A DNA stretch of 64,000 nt from Prorocentrum cordatum. Taxonomy: Eukaryota; Sar; Dinophyceae; Prorocentrales; Prorocentraceae. Made by a program: the position numbers and the translations under genes. A model generated the notes under the pieces. It saw only the letters and a list, made by a program, of their open reading frames with translations. It ran no database searches and was not told where the DNA came from. Below are positions 53,555-63,708 of this stretch, piece after piece (position 1 is the first letter of the stretch; each line of letters opens with the position of its first letter). The DNA lies in assembly GCA_963575745.1 (NCBI GenBank), contig CAUYUJ010015958.1, forward strand, positions 64,001 through 128,000, written 5' to 3'.

Positions 53555-54036
53555 GGCGCGCGCAGCACAATAGCACACGAATTAGAACCAGATGTGTACA
53601 TCAAGTCGCCGAACGGGTCCTCGGTGCTGCGTTTGTGCGTGCCTTTGCTCATGAATTGTAACCACATGTTGCATTCGGGGGAGAACCAGCACAGGGCACC
53701 GGGTACGCACTCCATGATGCAATACATGCCGAACAGCACACCGCACAGGGTCGTCATGTCGTGCTCGGGCCCTGCAATGTAGTCGAGCGCGCGCCAGCTT
53801 AAGCCAGGAACGTCGAAATGAGGGCTGATCTGGGGCCAGAACATTGCAGGCCCCGCGTGGCCACAGAAGAATAGGCACATTGCGACCGACTTCGGCGGGT
53901 CGCCCAACATCGGCACGAGAGATATAGCAATGTTGACCAGCAGCAGCGGGTCCAGTGGCTCAACGAGGTCCCTATCTTTGAGCGTCTTGGACGCCAAATC
54001 TGAAATCCACTTTGGAGCCTTAGAAGTCAGCGTCAT
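53551..54036 (-). CDS. Hydrophobic, cysteine-containing unknown protein
   Basis: 161 codons from a true ATG at 54036 to a stop at 53551. The start overlaps the end of the preceding frame (stop near 54020) by 17 bases. Hydrophobic segments LLL-VNIAISLVPML and LCGVLFGMYCIMECVPGALC suggest membrane contact. Ten cysteines are present. No family recognised. It could be a further exon of gene N in another phase or a separate small gene. Confidence 0.5.
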   Translation of the reverse strand: MTLTSKAPKWISDLASKTLKDRDLVEPLDPLLLVNIAISLVPMLGDPPKSVAMCLFFCGHAGPAMFWPQISPHFDVPGLSWRALDYIAGPEHDMTTLCGVLFGMYCIMECVPGALCWFSPECNMWLQFMSKGTHKRSTEDPFGDLMYTSGSNSCAIVLRAP

Positions 54037-54450
54037 CGGTACAAATGACTGGCTCTAGCTCGTCTGGGGAGCCGTGCACGTAGCTATTGAGCCGCAACGC
54101 ACCGACCAAATTGAAAGATTGATGAATTCTGATGTGAAACGTCTGAGGCTTAGAATGCTCTGCGATCACCCGCAGCACCTGGTTCAGGGATTCGCCCCGC
54201 CAGCGCGCGTACCAGACAGGGTTTCCAAGGATAGGGGCCCTGGGCAGAAATCCCGAAGATTGCGCGCGCGTGCCTCTGCTGAAAGACAATTCCAGTTCAG
54301 CCGTGCGCGGCGGAAGGCTACCGGGTGCCAATATTGCTCCATCGCGTCTCGCGTCCATCTTGGGAGATGGGCTTGCGATGGAACGGGATCGGACCCGCCA
54401 GCGTTCCACTGCGCTCAGAGACCTGGAAGATCAGGGCGACATGTGGGAGG

Positions 54451-54546
<96 letters not shown>

Positions 54547-57500
54547 AACTAATGGGGAAGGGAAGGCGAAGGGGGAAAAGGATCAGGATCAGGAGGAGGA
54601 GGAGGAGGAAGAGCAGGGGGACGAGGAGGGTGAAGAGGGTGGAGACAGAGGAGGAGGGGGAGAGGGAGGAGCAGGGGGGAGGAGGGAAGGGCAGAGAGCA
54701 GAGAGCAGAGGTCACGCCTCTTGTTGCATTTAGCCCCCATCAGACCTCATGACCAGCTCGGCAAAGAAATGGTGCTTTGGTACGTACCCAATCCCAGAGC
54801 GCCCTGAGAACACGCTTGCTCTTTTCATCGAGTCCAGAAGAAATTGACATTCCGTTGGGGGGGGGCGATACCGCATGCCCGAATGGTGTCCAATGTTTCA
54901 GCTAAGCTGCAACCGACGTGCATTAGTTCATGATGATAAGGGATGTCACGATAAGTTTCCAGTAAGTGTATCGCCCACAAGAGCGCAACGCCGCACTCTG
55001 CCGCCTTGAACCTCACCCCCGTTCCCGGGTGCGGATAATCTTCAGAGTTTACAGCTCCCCTTTTGTCCCCCATCATGCTGAGAGTGAAATCGTTGATCTT
55101 TTCGTTGTTCGGGATCCCTTTCGTTTTTTGCCACTGCATAAGGTCCCCCCTCAAGTCTTTGCAACCGGCCTCCAACCTTTGTTCCTCCCTCCCGTCGGTA
55201 TGGTCCCAGGGGTTTGCGAGTAAGATGCGCCATAAAGCTGCGCTGACGAATCGCATGATTGGTCCGAACATGATAGTGTGTAACACATCAATGCAAATAT
55301 TGTCGATGGTAAGCCCAGTCCGCTCTCCGAAGAGCGGGTGGTCGTGCGCAACTGCATCAAGCAAAGCGTTGTTTGGGCCAAGCGATGCCCGCCAAAAAAT
55401 GCACCGAAGTGGCTCGTGCACTGTCGGTTCCAGCTGCTCTAAACTCATAACGTCAGGAACGTCCGAGCTCGGTTCGATGCGGTCCCTTGCCAGGAGATTG
55501 AACCTCGGCAAACCCACTTGCAGCGCGCGCCCCCAGTAGCCCCTGCCGATCATGGGGGCCAACCTTCCGTCTCTCACAATCTCAATTAAGTCTGCTTGGC
55601 TCGTGACAGTGATTGTTTTTGTGCAATATCTACATGCCTCGCGGTACCCCCCCGATGTCTTCGACCCCCAAGGATTGTTGAAAAGCGAGCACGACTCGTA
55701 CCTAGAATGCGCATTTTCCTGGGTAGCGTTACACATAGGGCAAAAATGCACACCGTTCGAAACGCTGGGAAAGCCCAAAGTATGATGAAGTTCTGCGAGG
55801 TCACCCTTGATCCATATGACGCAACACCTGAAACCAAGGCTTCTACCACGCTCACGAATTGCTTGATATAAAGGATCCCCTGCTTTGAATGGTCTCCCAT
55901 CGGGATACCTGTCGTCTCGTTCCCCTTGGCCCAATTGTGCTATCATCCATGCAACGCAATTGAAAATCGGCCACAATGAACACCACCCCCTGCACCCGCA
56001 CCGACACGTTGTTGAATTTGGGAGCCCCCCAATCCAATGTCGTTTTTGAGTTGCCAGGTTAACGATCCAGATCCCGTCGATGCTCCTAGGTTTCCCTGCA
56101 ACGGCGCTTGTGTAGCGGACACCATCGCAGAATAATGCTAACGGAAGCGGGGGGCTCTCGCCAGCTGCCTTGGCAATACGGGTGTACTTGTGTCTGTGGT
56201 AGATAGGTGGCCAATCGCGTTCTGCTACATTCTCAATAATACTTGGATCACCGTTTATTTCATCAACCAGCGTTTCCCACATAGATGATAGAGGTACATC
56301 GTGCACAACTCGTTTTTCATCGTGGGGTGTGACTCCAGGAACTTTTACCCATGTTAGCGGCCCTGGTCCAGGGAGAACGCGGTCTAGTTTTTTTTGGTAG
56401 TTACCAGATGGCTGGCCAGGGGCCAAAGAATACCTAGACCACTCGGCGCCCAACACTCCCGCATGTTGAGCATAGTAGCACGCAATTGCAAGGTCTGCCG
56501 CACTGATTTTGCACTGAGCTTTGAGGCCCAGCAAGTGTTTCAACAGACTGGCTCCATTCTGCCTCCAGCGGTCGTTCTGGTCCTCGAGGCCTGAGCTCGA
56601 GGAATCAACTTCCATGGGGCGTGGCAGTCCTTGCGAATTGCTGCAATTGCTCGAACAATAACTGCTGCGACTGCTAGCGATATCGATCGACGATGCACGC
56701 GTTCATCTGTATGTAGGCCCCCCCACGCACGAACATTCGACGACATGCTTGTATCATAGCGCACCTTGGGGGGAGAAGGGCAGGGGGCGATGTCAAGTCC
56801 GATGTGCATGCGCGTACACTCGCGCTGCCAAGCCAGGCCCCCTGGAGCCCACTGCCCTGCGAAGATGCCACTGCAGGCGCCGCGGGGCGGGCGCGCCCGC
56901 AGGGCCCGCGCAGTGGAGCGGACGCAGCGGGGGCGGTGGAGGTGGAGGGCAGGGGGACTGGGTATGTGGGAGGACGAGACAGAGGAGTGCCAGGGGAGGA
57001 GCAAGGGGAGGAGCAAGGGGAGGGGTAAGTGGACGATGCAGCGGAGACAAGGAGAGAGAGAGAGAGAGAGAGAGAGAGAACAAAAAAAAGAGAAAGAAAG
57101 AAAGAGGGTGAGAGAGAGAGAGGGAAGGAGAGGGAGAGCGAGAGGGAGATAGAGGACACATATTGGGATGGTCACGACGAGTAAGGAGGACAACAACCAT
57201 ACTTGCGGCGATATCTGAGTCGGGATGTTCTTGATTTGCAGCTGTGCCGCTCAATACCACAGAACACAAGCGTCTCCCACTCCGCGTGCTGCTTCTACCT
57301 CCCTACATCGTTCCGTGCTGCTGCTGGCTCTATCTATCGCTCGTTCCTCACGTGATCCTACTCCTCTTCCTCCTCATCCTCCTCCATCACCCCTCTCCTC
57401 ATCCACCTCCTCCTCATTCCTGTCTCTTTTCCTCCAGAAAGAGCGCGGTTCCCGCTTCCATCGCCCTTCCATCGGGGGCCTCGGGGGGCGATGGATTCCA

Positions 57501-58027
57501 CCGGGTGGCGATGGAAGGCAAAAGGCATTCCACCGGGTGCGTTGGCCATGCCAACGGGTGCGATGGAAGGTGTTTTGAGTGACGTCCAACGGGTGCGTTG
57601 GTATGTCCAACGGGTGCGTTGGCATGACCAACGGGTGCGTTGGTAGGCCAACGGGTGCGATGGAATCCATCGGATTCCATCGCTTTCCATCGCAGCCCAT
57701 CGCGGGTATATCGTGAGAAATCGACGTAAATCGTGAGAAATCGATGTCGTCCGATATTTTCACAATCATGGCTTACATTTGGTGCGATATCACAGTTGTT
57801 GCGTGATAGGGAAAGCACTGCCAGACACTTGGCTCGCAAAACAGAGGTCGGCTGACAGGGGCTCTGGGCAGGCCAGCAGGATAAAATGTGGCACCCAAAG
57901 ATGCCTGACATCTCGCGCACATTTTTCAAACCAGATGATTTGCCACGCGCCGCTGCGCGACCGACCAGCGTCGCATCCCTGGAGCTTCCGTGCAGATCCC
58001 GAAACACCTGTCTGTCATCAACCACCT
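54020..58027 (-). CDS. Gene N: large CRCGCRGWC-family protein, possibly transposon-derived
   Basis: The core is a 596-codon frame from ATG 56615 to 54825 with D164 (FCDGVRYT), a cysteine cluster CRCGCRGWC (204-212), KGDLAE (270-275) and FCPMC (291-295). I remember this layout from a dinoflagellate family present in very many copies; the spaced acids look like a DDE transposase core, which is inference. The frame then shifts at nine Cs (54865-54857) and continues [20 protein letters not shown] to about 54730. After an AG-repeat intron a last exon holds [20 protein letters not shown] and [13 protein letters not shown], stopping near 54020. Probable 5' exons: 58027-57790 after CTCGCGCAG ([20 protein letters not shown]), about 57270-57165, and about 56770-56616 ([15 protein letters not shown]). 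Confidence 0.6.
54447..54543. repeat. (AG)n microsatellite in a gene N intron
   Basis: About 95 bp of AG followed by AGGAGG and GA-rich sequence to 54700. Confidence 0.95.
54825..56615 (-). CDS. Main open frame of gene N
   Basis: 596 codons, the longest non-LINE frame with full coding character in the window. It starts at a true ATG ([17 protein letters not shown]) and ends at a TGA that is out of frame after the C9 run. An upstream exon-like frame ([11 protein letters not shown]) reaches to the very ATG but in another phase, with four Cs at the join, so the true N-terminus may lie further upstream. Confidence 0.7.
   Translation of the reverse strand: MEVDSSSSGLEDQNDRWRQNGASLLKHLLGLKAQCKISAADLAIACYYAQHAGVLGAEWSRYSLAPGQPSGNYQKKLDRVLPGPGPLTWVKVPGVTPHDEKRVVHDVPLSSMWETLVDEINGDPSIIENVAERDWPPIYHRHKYTRIAKAAGESPPLPLALFCDGVRYTSAVAGKPRSIDGIWIVNLATQKRHWIGGLPNSTTCRCGCRGWCSLWPIFNCVAWMIAQLGQGERDDRYPDGRPFKAGDPLYQAIRERGRSLGFRCCVIWIKGDLAELHHTLGFPSVSNGVHFCPMCNATQENAHSRYESCSLFNNPWGSKTSGGYREACRYCTKTITVTSQADLIEIVRDGRLAPMIGRGYWGRALQVGLPRFNLLARDRIEPSSDVPDVMSLEQLEPTVHEPLRCIFWRASLGPNNALLDAVAHDHPLFGERTGLTIDNICIDVLHTIMFGPIMRFVSAALWRILLANPWDHTDGREEQRLEAGCKDLRGDLMQWQKTKGIPNNEKINDFTLSMMGDKRGAVNSEDYPHPGTGVRFKAAECGVALLWAIHLLETYRDIPYHHELMHVGCSLAETLDTIRACGIAPPQRNVNFFWTR
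57051..57135. repeat. (AG)n / AAAGAAAG tract
   Basis: AG dinucleotides interrupted by AAAAAAAGAGAAAGAAAG, in a presumed intron of gene N. Confidence 0.9.
57551..57663. repeat. Palindromic CCAACGGGTGCGTTGG array
   Basis: CCAACGGGTGCGTTGG at 57586, 57607 and 57628, and CCAACGGGTGCGATGG at 57648 (spacing 21, 21, 20), with related copies near 57519 and 57551. CCATCG and CGATGG motifs flank it. It lies in a presumed intron of gene N and is the same family as 60228-60426. Confidence 0.8.
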
Positions 58028-58361
58028 CTGCGCGAGGCCCCAGGGAGGCGACGATAAGTAGAAATGAGATCTATACCCCAGCGACGCACCTCGAGTGCGT
58101 CTCAGCTTGCTTGCAGGCTATCCGTAACCAGCTGAGCGGAGGGAGGGAACAGGCAGAGTAGCGGGAGTCAGCACTTGAAGGGCGTGGCAGGCCAGGAGAA
58201 GGAGAAGGAAGAGAAGGAGGAGGTCAGATAAAGCGGCATGCATTGCGATATGCATTCGGGCCCATTGGTCGCGCACACCAGCGTTGACGCACTGGTCCTC
58301 CCAAGTCTCAGCACGTCTACATAGTGCGGCAGCGTCCAGGTATCCAACGCACGTCGGGCAG

Positions 58362-60911
58362 TCACTGCCTGCTGGCAGGCGGGCGCATCAACTGCTGCGA
58401 CTCCATCATCTTCATATGGTCCGTGAGCGCGAGGATGGGGCCGTCGATCAAAGCGCTGTACTTGGCCAACTGGGTGCTGTAGGCGTCCTTACCAATGGCC
58501 TTGATCTGCTTCTTCTTGAAGTCAGTGTAGTTCACTTCCGAGAAGAAGGCCATGAAGAAGGGGTCATCGTTCACGATGGTGTCGACGGCGAGGATACGCT
58601 TCTCGAGCTCCGCCGTGTCCAAGGCAGCCCACGACCACTCGGGCTTGCACTTTGCTTTGGCAAGCAAGTCTGTCGCCTGCACCTTGAGGACAGCGTGGAT
58701 GTTCTTCATGGAGGTGGCCTTGCTCTCGTCGCTGCCCTTCAAGGCTGCCAAGCCGCGGGCCTTCTCCGCGGCGCGCTTGGGCTTGGCCTTGGCCCTGGCC
58801 CTCGCAATCGGCGGAGGCGTCTCCTCCTCCGCAGTAGACGGCGTCCCCTTCGCCCTCTTGCCAGCGCGAGTGCCGCCGCCAGCGGTCGCCTCCTCCTCAG
58901 CGGCCCTCTTGGCAGCGACCGAGCCGTTGGTCAGCGCCTTGGGCTTCTTGCCCTTCTCGAACTGCCAGGTCTTGTGCAGCTCCCAGACCTTGCTCATGGA
59001 ATCCTCGTGAGTATCCACAGTGTACGACCAGCGGACCTGGCGAGTGAAATTGTGCAGCGAATAATACTCGCAGCCAGCGTCGAGGCAAGCAAGAGCGTTG
59101 TTGACCGCGGCCTGGAGTCCAGTCTTGCCTCCGCCCTCCAGCCAGGCGATGCGCCCCAGCGGGAGAAAGGTCCTGATGGGTTGGGATCCGAATCGGCATG
59201 TGCCCCAGCCCGCGCCCTCCAACCTCGAAGAGGAGGAGGGGCAGTTGCTGGAAGTGAAAAAATGGATGAGGAGGAGGAGGAGGATAAAGATACAGAGGAC
59301 GCGCAGGAGATGGAGGAGGGCGGAGGAGGTGGAGCAGCAGCAGCAGCAGGCGGACGGTGGAGGAGGACTAGGACGAATGGGAGGAGAAGGGGGGGGGGAG
59401 GTCAAGGGGAGGATGAGGCTGGAGGTTTAGGATATTTGTTTACCGTCAGTCCTCGTGGTTCTCTCCGTCTGGGTCTTGCGCTGGATCTCCCTGCGCTCGC
59501 GCATGAACGTCTGGTACCCCTCGACGGCCCAGTCCGAGCGGAACTTCGCGCGAGCCGCAGGGCTTCCCACTTCGTCGTAACTTCGAAGAAACCAACCGCC
59601 CCCCCCGCCGAACCTTGCCCCCGTCTGGTTCCTGAGTCCCCTCTTCCGGTCCCTCGCCTTCGCTGGGCCCCGAAGGGTGCGACGGAGGTGGAAGGTGGGG
59701 GAGGGGGAGGAGGAGGCGAGGGAACTTCTGACCCCGCTCCGCGGGGGAAGAAATGCCCTCACCTCCTCGCCCCCTGCACGACCCTCCCGGGTGCTACGCG
59801 GGGCGGTGTGGGGGAAGGGCGGTTGAGTTCCTCGGGCCGAGCTTTCAGCTCCGGGTCGGACTTGAGGCGGCGCGCCCACCGCCCCGCGATCGCGTGCAGC
59901 TTGCCGTTCGTGGGCACTTGGAAGCCCCTCTGCTGGACGCTCAACCAGAACTGCAGCTCGGCCTCGGTAGCGATAGCAATGTCCTCGGCCCCGTCGGGGT
60001 TGAGCTCCCCGTTGACCACCTCGGGGGTCCTCATCGCAGCCTCCTTCGCTGCAGTGAAGAGAATGTTCGCGGTCAAGTCGACGTCGCCAGCCGTCTCATC
60101 CAACAACTTAGCGCTGGTATGGTGCATGGCCGCGTTCTGCTGCTCGAGCCACTGGCCGAGGGAGCCGACGTTGACCTGGCGGGTTGAAAAAGGAGGCGTG
60201 GAGGCGACGGCGCGGCGGAACCGACCGGATCCATCGCCTTCCATCGCTTTTCCATCGCTGCCGTTGGACCGCGATGGATGCCTTCGAGCGTCCAACGCCC
60301 GCGTTGGACGGTCCAACGCGGGCGTTGGACCGTCCAACGCCTGCGTTGGACTGTCCAACGCGGGCGTTGGACGGTTCCATCGCGGTCCAACGGCAGCGAT
60401 GGAAAGGCGATGGAAGGCGATGGATCTGGCCCCTGGGATCCTCGGCAAACTCCTCTCCCCCTGGCGCCTGCCCCGCCCCAGGTGCCCTGGTGACCTCGGG
60501 GGCCTCGAGGGACTGGTTGATGAACACGGAGAGCGCATGGATCTTCGCCTGCGTCTCCGGGTTGATCGGTGGAGGGGCCTCGACTGGGGCTGCAGCCTCA
60601 GGCACGTACGGGAGGGTCTCGGGCAGCGGCGCAGCACCAGAGGGGCTTCCGCCATACTCTGCATCACGGAGGGCGCCGTACTGGGGCTCGGGGACGGGAG
60701 AGCTCGCAAGGCTGGGCTGGCGGGATCCAGAGTGTTCGGGCTCTTCGGGAGGCATCATCAGAGACCTCAGGTTGGTCAGGGTCATGCCCGACGTGACCCC
60801 CTCGGAGTCGACCTCAGTCGGCGCACGCTCTTGCGAAGAAGACCTGGCCATCGGCGCGGCCGCTCTGTCGGGAGAGGGGGTAGCACTCGCCACTGAGACG
60901 GGGGAGCTCAT
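58362..60911 (-). CDS. Gene B: four-exon gene of unknown function
   Basis: Exon 1: ATG 60911 (MSSPVSVASATPSPDRAAAP) to about 60430, disordered with GMTLTNLRSLMMPPEEPEHS. Exon 2: 60175, after TTTTTCAACCCGCCAG, to about 59845 (VNVGSLGQWLEQQNAAMHHT; ATEAELQFWLSVQQRGFQ). Exon 3: about 59640-59430 (WFLRSYDEVGSPAARAKFRS; YQTFMRERREIQRKTQTE). Exon 4: after CCAACCCATCAG near 59177 to TGA at 58364-58362 (TFLPLGRIAWLEGGGKTGLQ; an AK-rich basic linker; DDPFFMAFFSEVNYTDFKKK). The exon 3 to 4 phase needs either a GA donor or a small error. Only exon 1 is disordered; exons 2-4 look globular or helical. No domain known to me. Confidence 0.6.
60228..60426. mobile_element. Intronic inverted-repeat element with four 20-bp palindromes
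   Basis: 51-bp arms (60228-60278 and 60376-60426) are reverse complements with a single mismatch. Between them four palindromes of the form GTCCAACG-NNNN-CGTTGGAC start at 60290, 60311, 60332 and 60353, exactly 21 bp apart, with loops CCCG, CGGG, CCTG and CGGG. The whole 199 bp can fold into one long stem with or without side stems. It fills most of the intron between exons 1 and 2 of gene B; its outer edge almost touches the exon 1 end. Confidence 0.85.
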
Positions 60912-61099
60912 GGTCTTGGATCTGCTTCGAAGCTGCAGGGGTATCTAGCGCAGTAAACTGCTCAGCCAAACGCCCCGACGTGGAGGGAAGGAGCAGGGGG
61001 GCAGCAGCAGAGGAGAGCCCTCGTCGAGAGGGGGGGCCAGCGTGAGAGGTGGGAAGAGTGGGAGTATGAGAGAAACTTGAATGGGCAGGAGCTCTTTTA

Positions 61100-61200
61100 G
61101 ACATGAAGAAAATGATAACGAGGAGGAGGAGGAGGAGGAGGAGGAGGAGGAGAGGGATTAGGAAAAAGGAAGGGAGAGAGGGAGAGAGAGAGAGAGAGAG
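61100..61200. repeat. (AGG)n and (AG)n
   Basis: AGG triplets at 61111-61151, then AG dinucleotides, between genes A and B. Confidence 0.9.
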
Positions 61201-61588
61201 AGGGAGAGAACGATACCTTTCGCACACTGCAGCGAAAGCGGCGATCGTTCTGAGTCGTCTGGCGCAAACGCCAGAGCAGGAACTTAAATGCAGAGCAGGC
61301 CTGGGACATTGCAACTATATGTTACTGTAGCTGGCTTGATCGAAGCTCTCGGGCATCGCGGCTGCCAGACACCCCATCCTCTTTTCGAAACTCTCGGGGG
61401 ATCGGCTGCTGCGGACGGCCCCCTTGTTCCTTTCCCTTTTCCGTTTCACTTCCTTTCATCCCCCTCGCCCTCGTCCTCGTCATCCTCCCCGTCATCCTCT
61501 CCCCCTCCTCCCCCCCTCCTCTCCCTCGCCCTTCACCTCAACCTCATTCTCGCCATCTCTGGCGCCGACTGGGTCCTCAGGCTGAGGC

Positions 61589-63708
61589 CTACTTGCACGG
61601 GAACGTGGGAGCAGGGCCCCAATTGCTCCACGGCAGCTTCGAGCCGCAGTCGTCGGCCCTCGGGATGTCATCATCCGAGGTCTCCACCGCTGGCTCCAAG
61701 GACTCCGCCGCCGCTGGGTTCTTCGCCGCCTTCTTGGGGGTCACCAGCACGGGGCTCACCGCCGCTGCTGCTGGGCGCTTCCGCGTCTCGGCCACCGCGC
61801 CCTCCTCGTCGTCGCCACCGGGTGCGACCTGCGCGGCCGCGGGCGGGTCCTTGGGCGAGGTCTTGGGCGCCGCCGCGGCGTCGCTGTTGCTGACCAGCCA
61901 CTCGTCCTTCAGCTTCTTGGCCTTCTGCTTGCCCATGGAGCCGTTGCTCTCTGCGTACTGCTCACCGAGCTTCTTCGTGAAGTCATGCGCCGCCGTAAGT
62001 TTGGCCTCGTCGAAGCCCTTCACGATCATCTGGCAGATCGCGCCGTCGTCGTCGGACTTGACCGCCTTCAGCTGGTAGAACTGCGTGCTGGCCTCGTTCT
62101 TGAAGATCATCTGCACGATGCCCTTGTCCGCCTTCTTGAAAATGAACTCGTTGATCTTGCCCGACTTTTTGCCATTACCTGGAAGAGGCGCCCCTGAGCC
62201 CGCGGTCGGCTTGGTGCCCACCTGCTCGCCGATGGTCAAAGTAGGGATGGTCCACTCGCCGCCGCCAGGGAAGACACCAGTCGCCAAGTCTGTGCTCTTC
62301 TGGTCGGGCGTGGGCGCCTTCAGCTGGCCCTTCTGGCGCGTGGACTCGACCCTCTCCACGGCGCCGTCCTCGCCCGTGCGCATCTCGTAGCGAAACGGCG
62401 CCTTGGGAGGCCAGTGGGGGTTCAAGAAAAGCTCCTTCCTCCTCCTCCTCCTCCCCCTCCTCACCCCCATTCCTTTTCTCCAATCTCTCTGGCCCACTCT
62501 CCTCCATCTTCCTCTTCCTCCATCTCCTCCTCGCCTCAGCTAGACGGATGGAGGGGGTGCGTGCCGTGATTCAAAATGAAGCTCTCGCCGTAGCTCCGCA
62601 CGAGTCATAAGTCTGCAACAGTTACACGGTTCGAGGGCGGTTCGATTTCAAAATGGTGACCCCCGACCCCAGGAGGAGGAGGAGGAGGAGGAGGAGGAGG
62701 AGGAGGAGGAGGGGGAGGAGGAGTAGGAGAGGGAGGAGGGCGCCTCGCTGAAATCGCCCATTACTTTCTTGAGGTACGGGGAAGCATCGAAGATGTCGGC
62801 GTCCAGGAGCAAATTTCGCTGCTCTTGGACGCCGATTGGGAACGGGGGGGGGGTGCGTTTTAACTATCCCCCCCCGTGCCGAGTCGGCGTGGGGGAAGAT
62901 AAGAAGGGAGCTTTGCCGAAACTACGGGAGAGCGTGGAAAGAAAGTCGGCGAGCGAGGAATGGAAAGGAGCAAGGAGGTACTATACTACTACATATATAT
63001 ATATAAGCAAATAAATCCTCCTCGCCCTCCCCCTCCCCCCCCTCTGATTTGACAATCTTCCTCTTAATGCAATCCTCATCCCTCTCCTCGCCCTCCACCT
63101 GCACTTCCCCCTACCTCCTATAGGAGCCACCTGCCTCCTCGATCCTCCCAGGAGCCACCGCTTTCAAACATTAGGCCCTGTGGTGCCTTCAGCTCGCGGT
63201 CGTACTGGTACTCGTACGTGAGCTTCGCCGAGGGCCTCTTCATCACGGCGCCGTCCTCGGAGTCGTCGTCCATGATGTCGCCATCCTCCGAGATGTCATC
63301 GTCGTCCTCGGCGGGCTCCTCGGCGGGCTCCTCGGGCTCGGCCTGGCTATCCACGGCCTCGTCCTCGTCGCCCTTGATGTCGTCGACGAAGCGCTGCACC
63401 CACGCCGGGTGCTGTTTGTGGCTCCTGCTGTTGATCTTGACGATCGCCCTCTGAAGATCACGCATCATGATCCTGAACTTCTTATTCTGCGACCCCACCC
63501 AGCTGGACTTCTCCGACGCCAGCTTCCAGGACTCCTCATTATCGTCTGCAAGACGCTGCCATGCCTCCTTGCCCGTCAGTTTGGATATGCTGCCATTGGG
63601 AAACACTTCGCGCGCAGCCTTGACGAGGTCGAACCAGACCTCGAAGGCTTTCTGGTTGACTGGGCCCTCTGGCTCGACCCTGTACTTGATCTTTTTGGCC
63701 GTGGTCAC
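61589..63708 (-). CDS. Gene A: unknown protein, 5' end beyond the window
   Basis: First visible exon: 63708, after TTGACACCTGTCAG, to about 63159 with a possible GTGGCT donor (VTTAKKIKYRVEPEGPVNQK; WQRLADDNEESWKLASEKSS; acidic DDDDISEDGDIMDDDSEDG; MKRPSAKLTYEYQYDRELKA). Small exon about 62822-62745 (NLLLDADIFDASPYLKKVMG). Last exon about 62440 to TAG at 61591-61589 (FLNPHWPPKAPFRYEMRTGE; KINEFIFKKADKGIVQMIFK; RKRPAAAAVSPVLVTPKKAA; ending WGPAPTFPCK). The pattern of a helical domain, an acidic run and KRPSA/KRPAA motifs matches a repeated dinoflagellate family I remember without an assigned function. Confidence 0.6.
62668..62725. repeat. (AGG)n in a gene A intron
   Basis: About 16 AGG triplets plus GGGAGGAGG, between the small exon and the last exon. 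Confidence 0.95.

Noticed and set aside
57586-60372. Regularly spaced palindromic units resembling a CRISPR array
   Set aside because: Units are contiguous with 0-2 bp between them, with no unique spacers, no cas genes and a eukaryotic setting.
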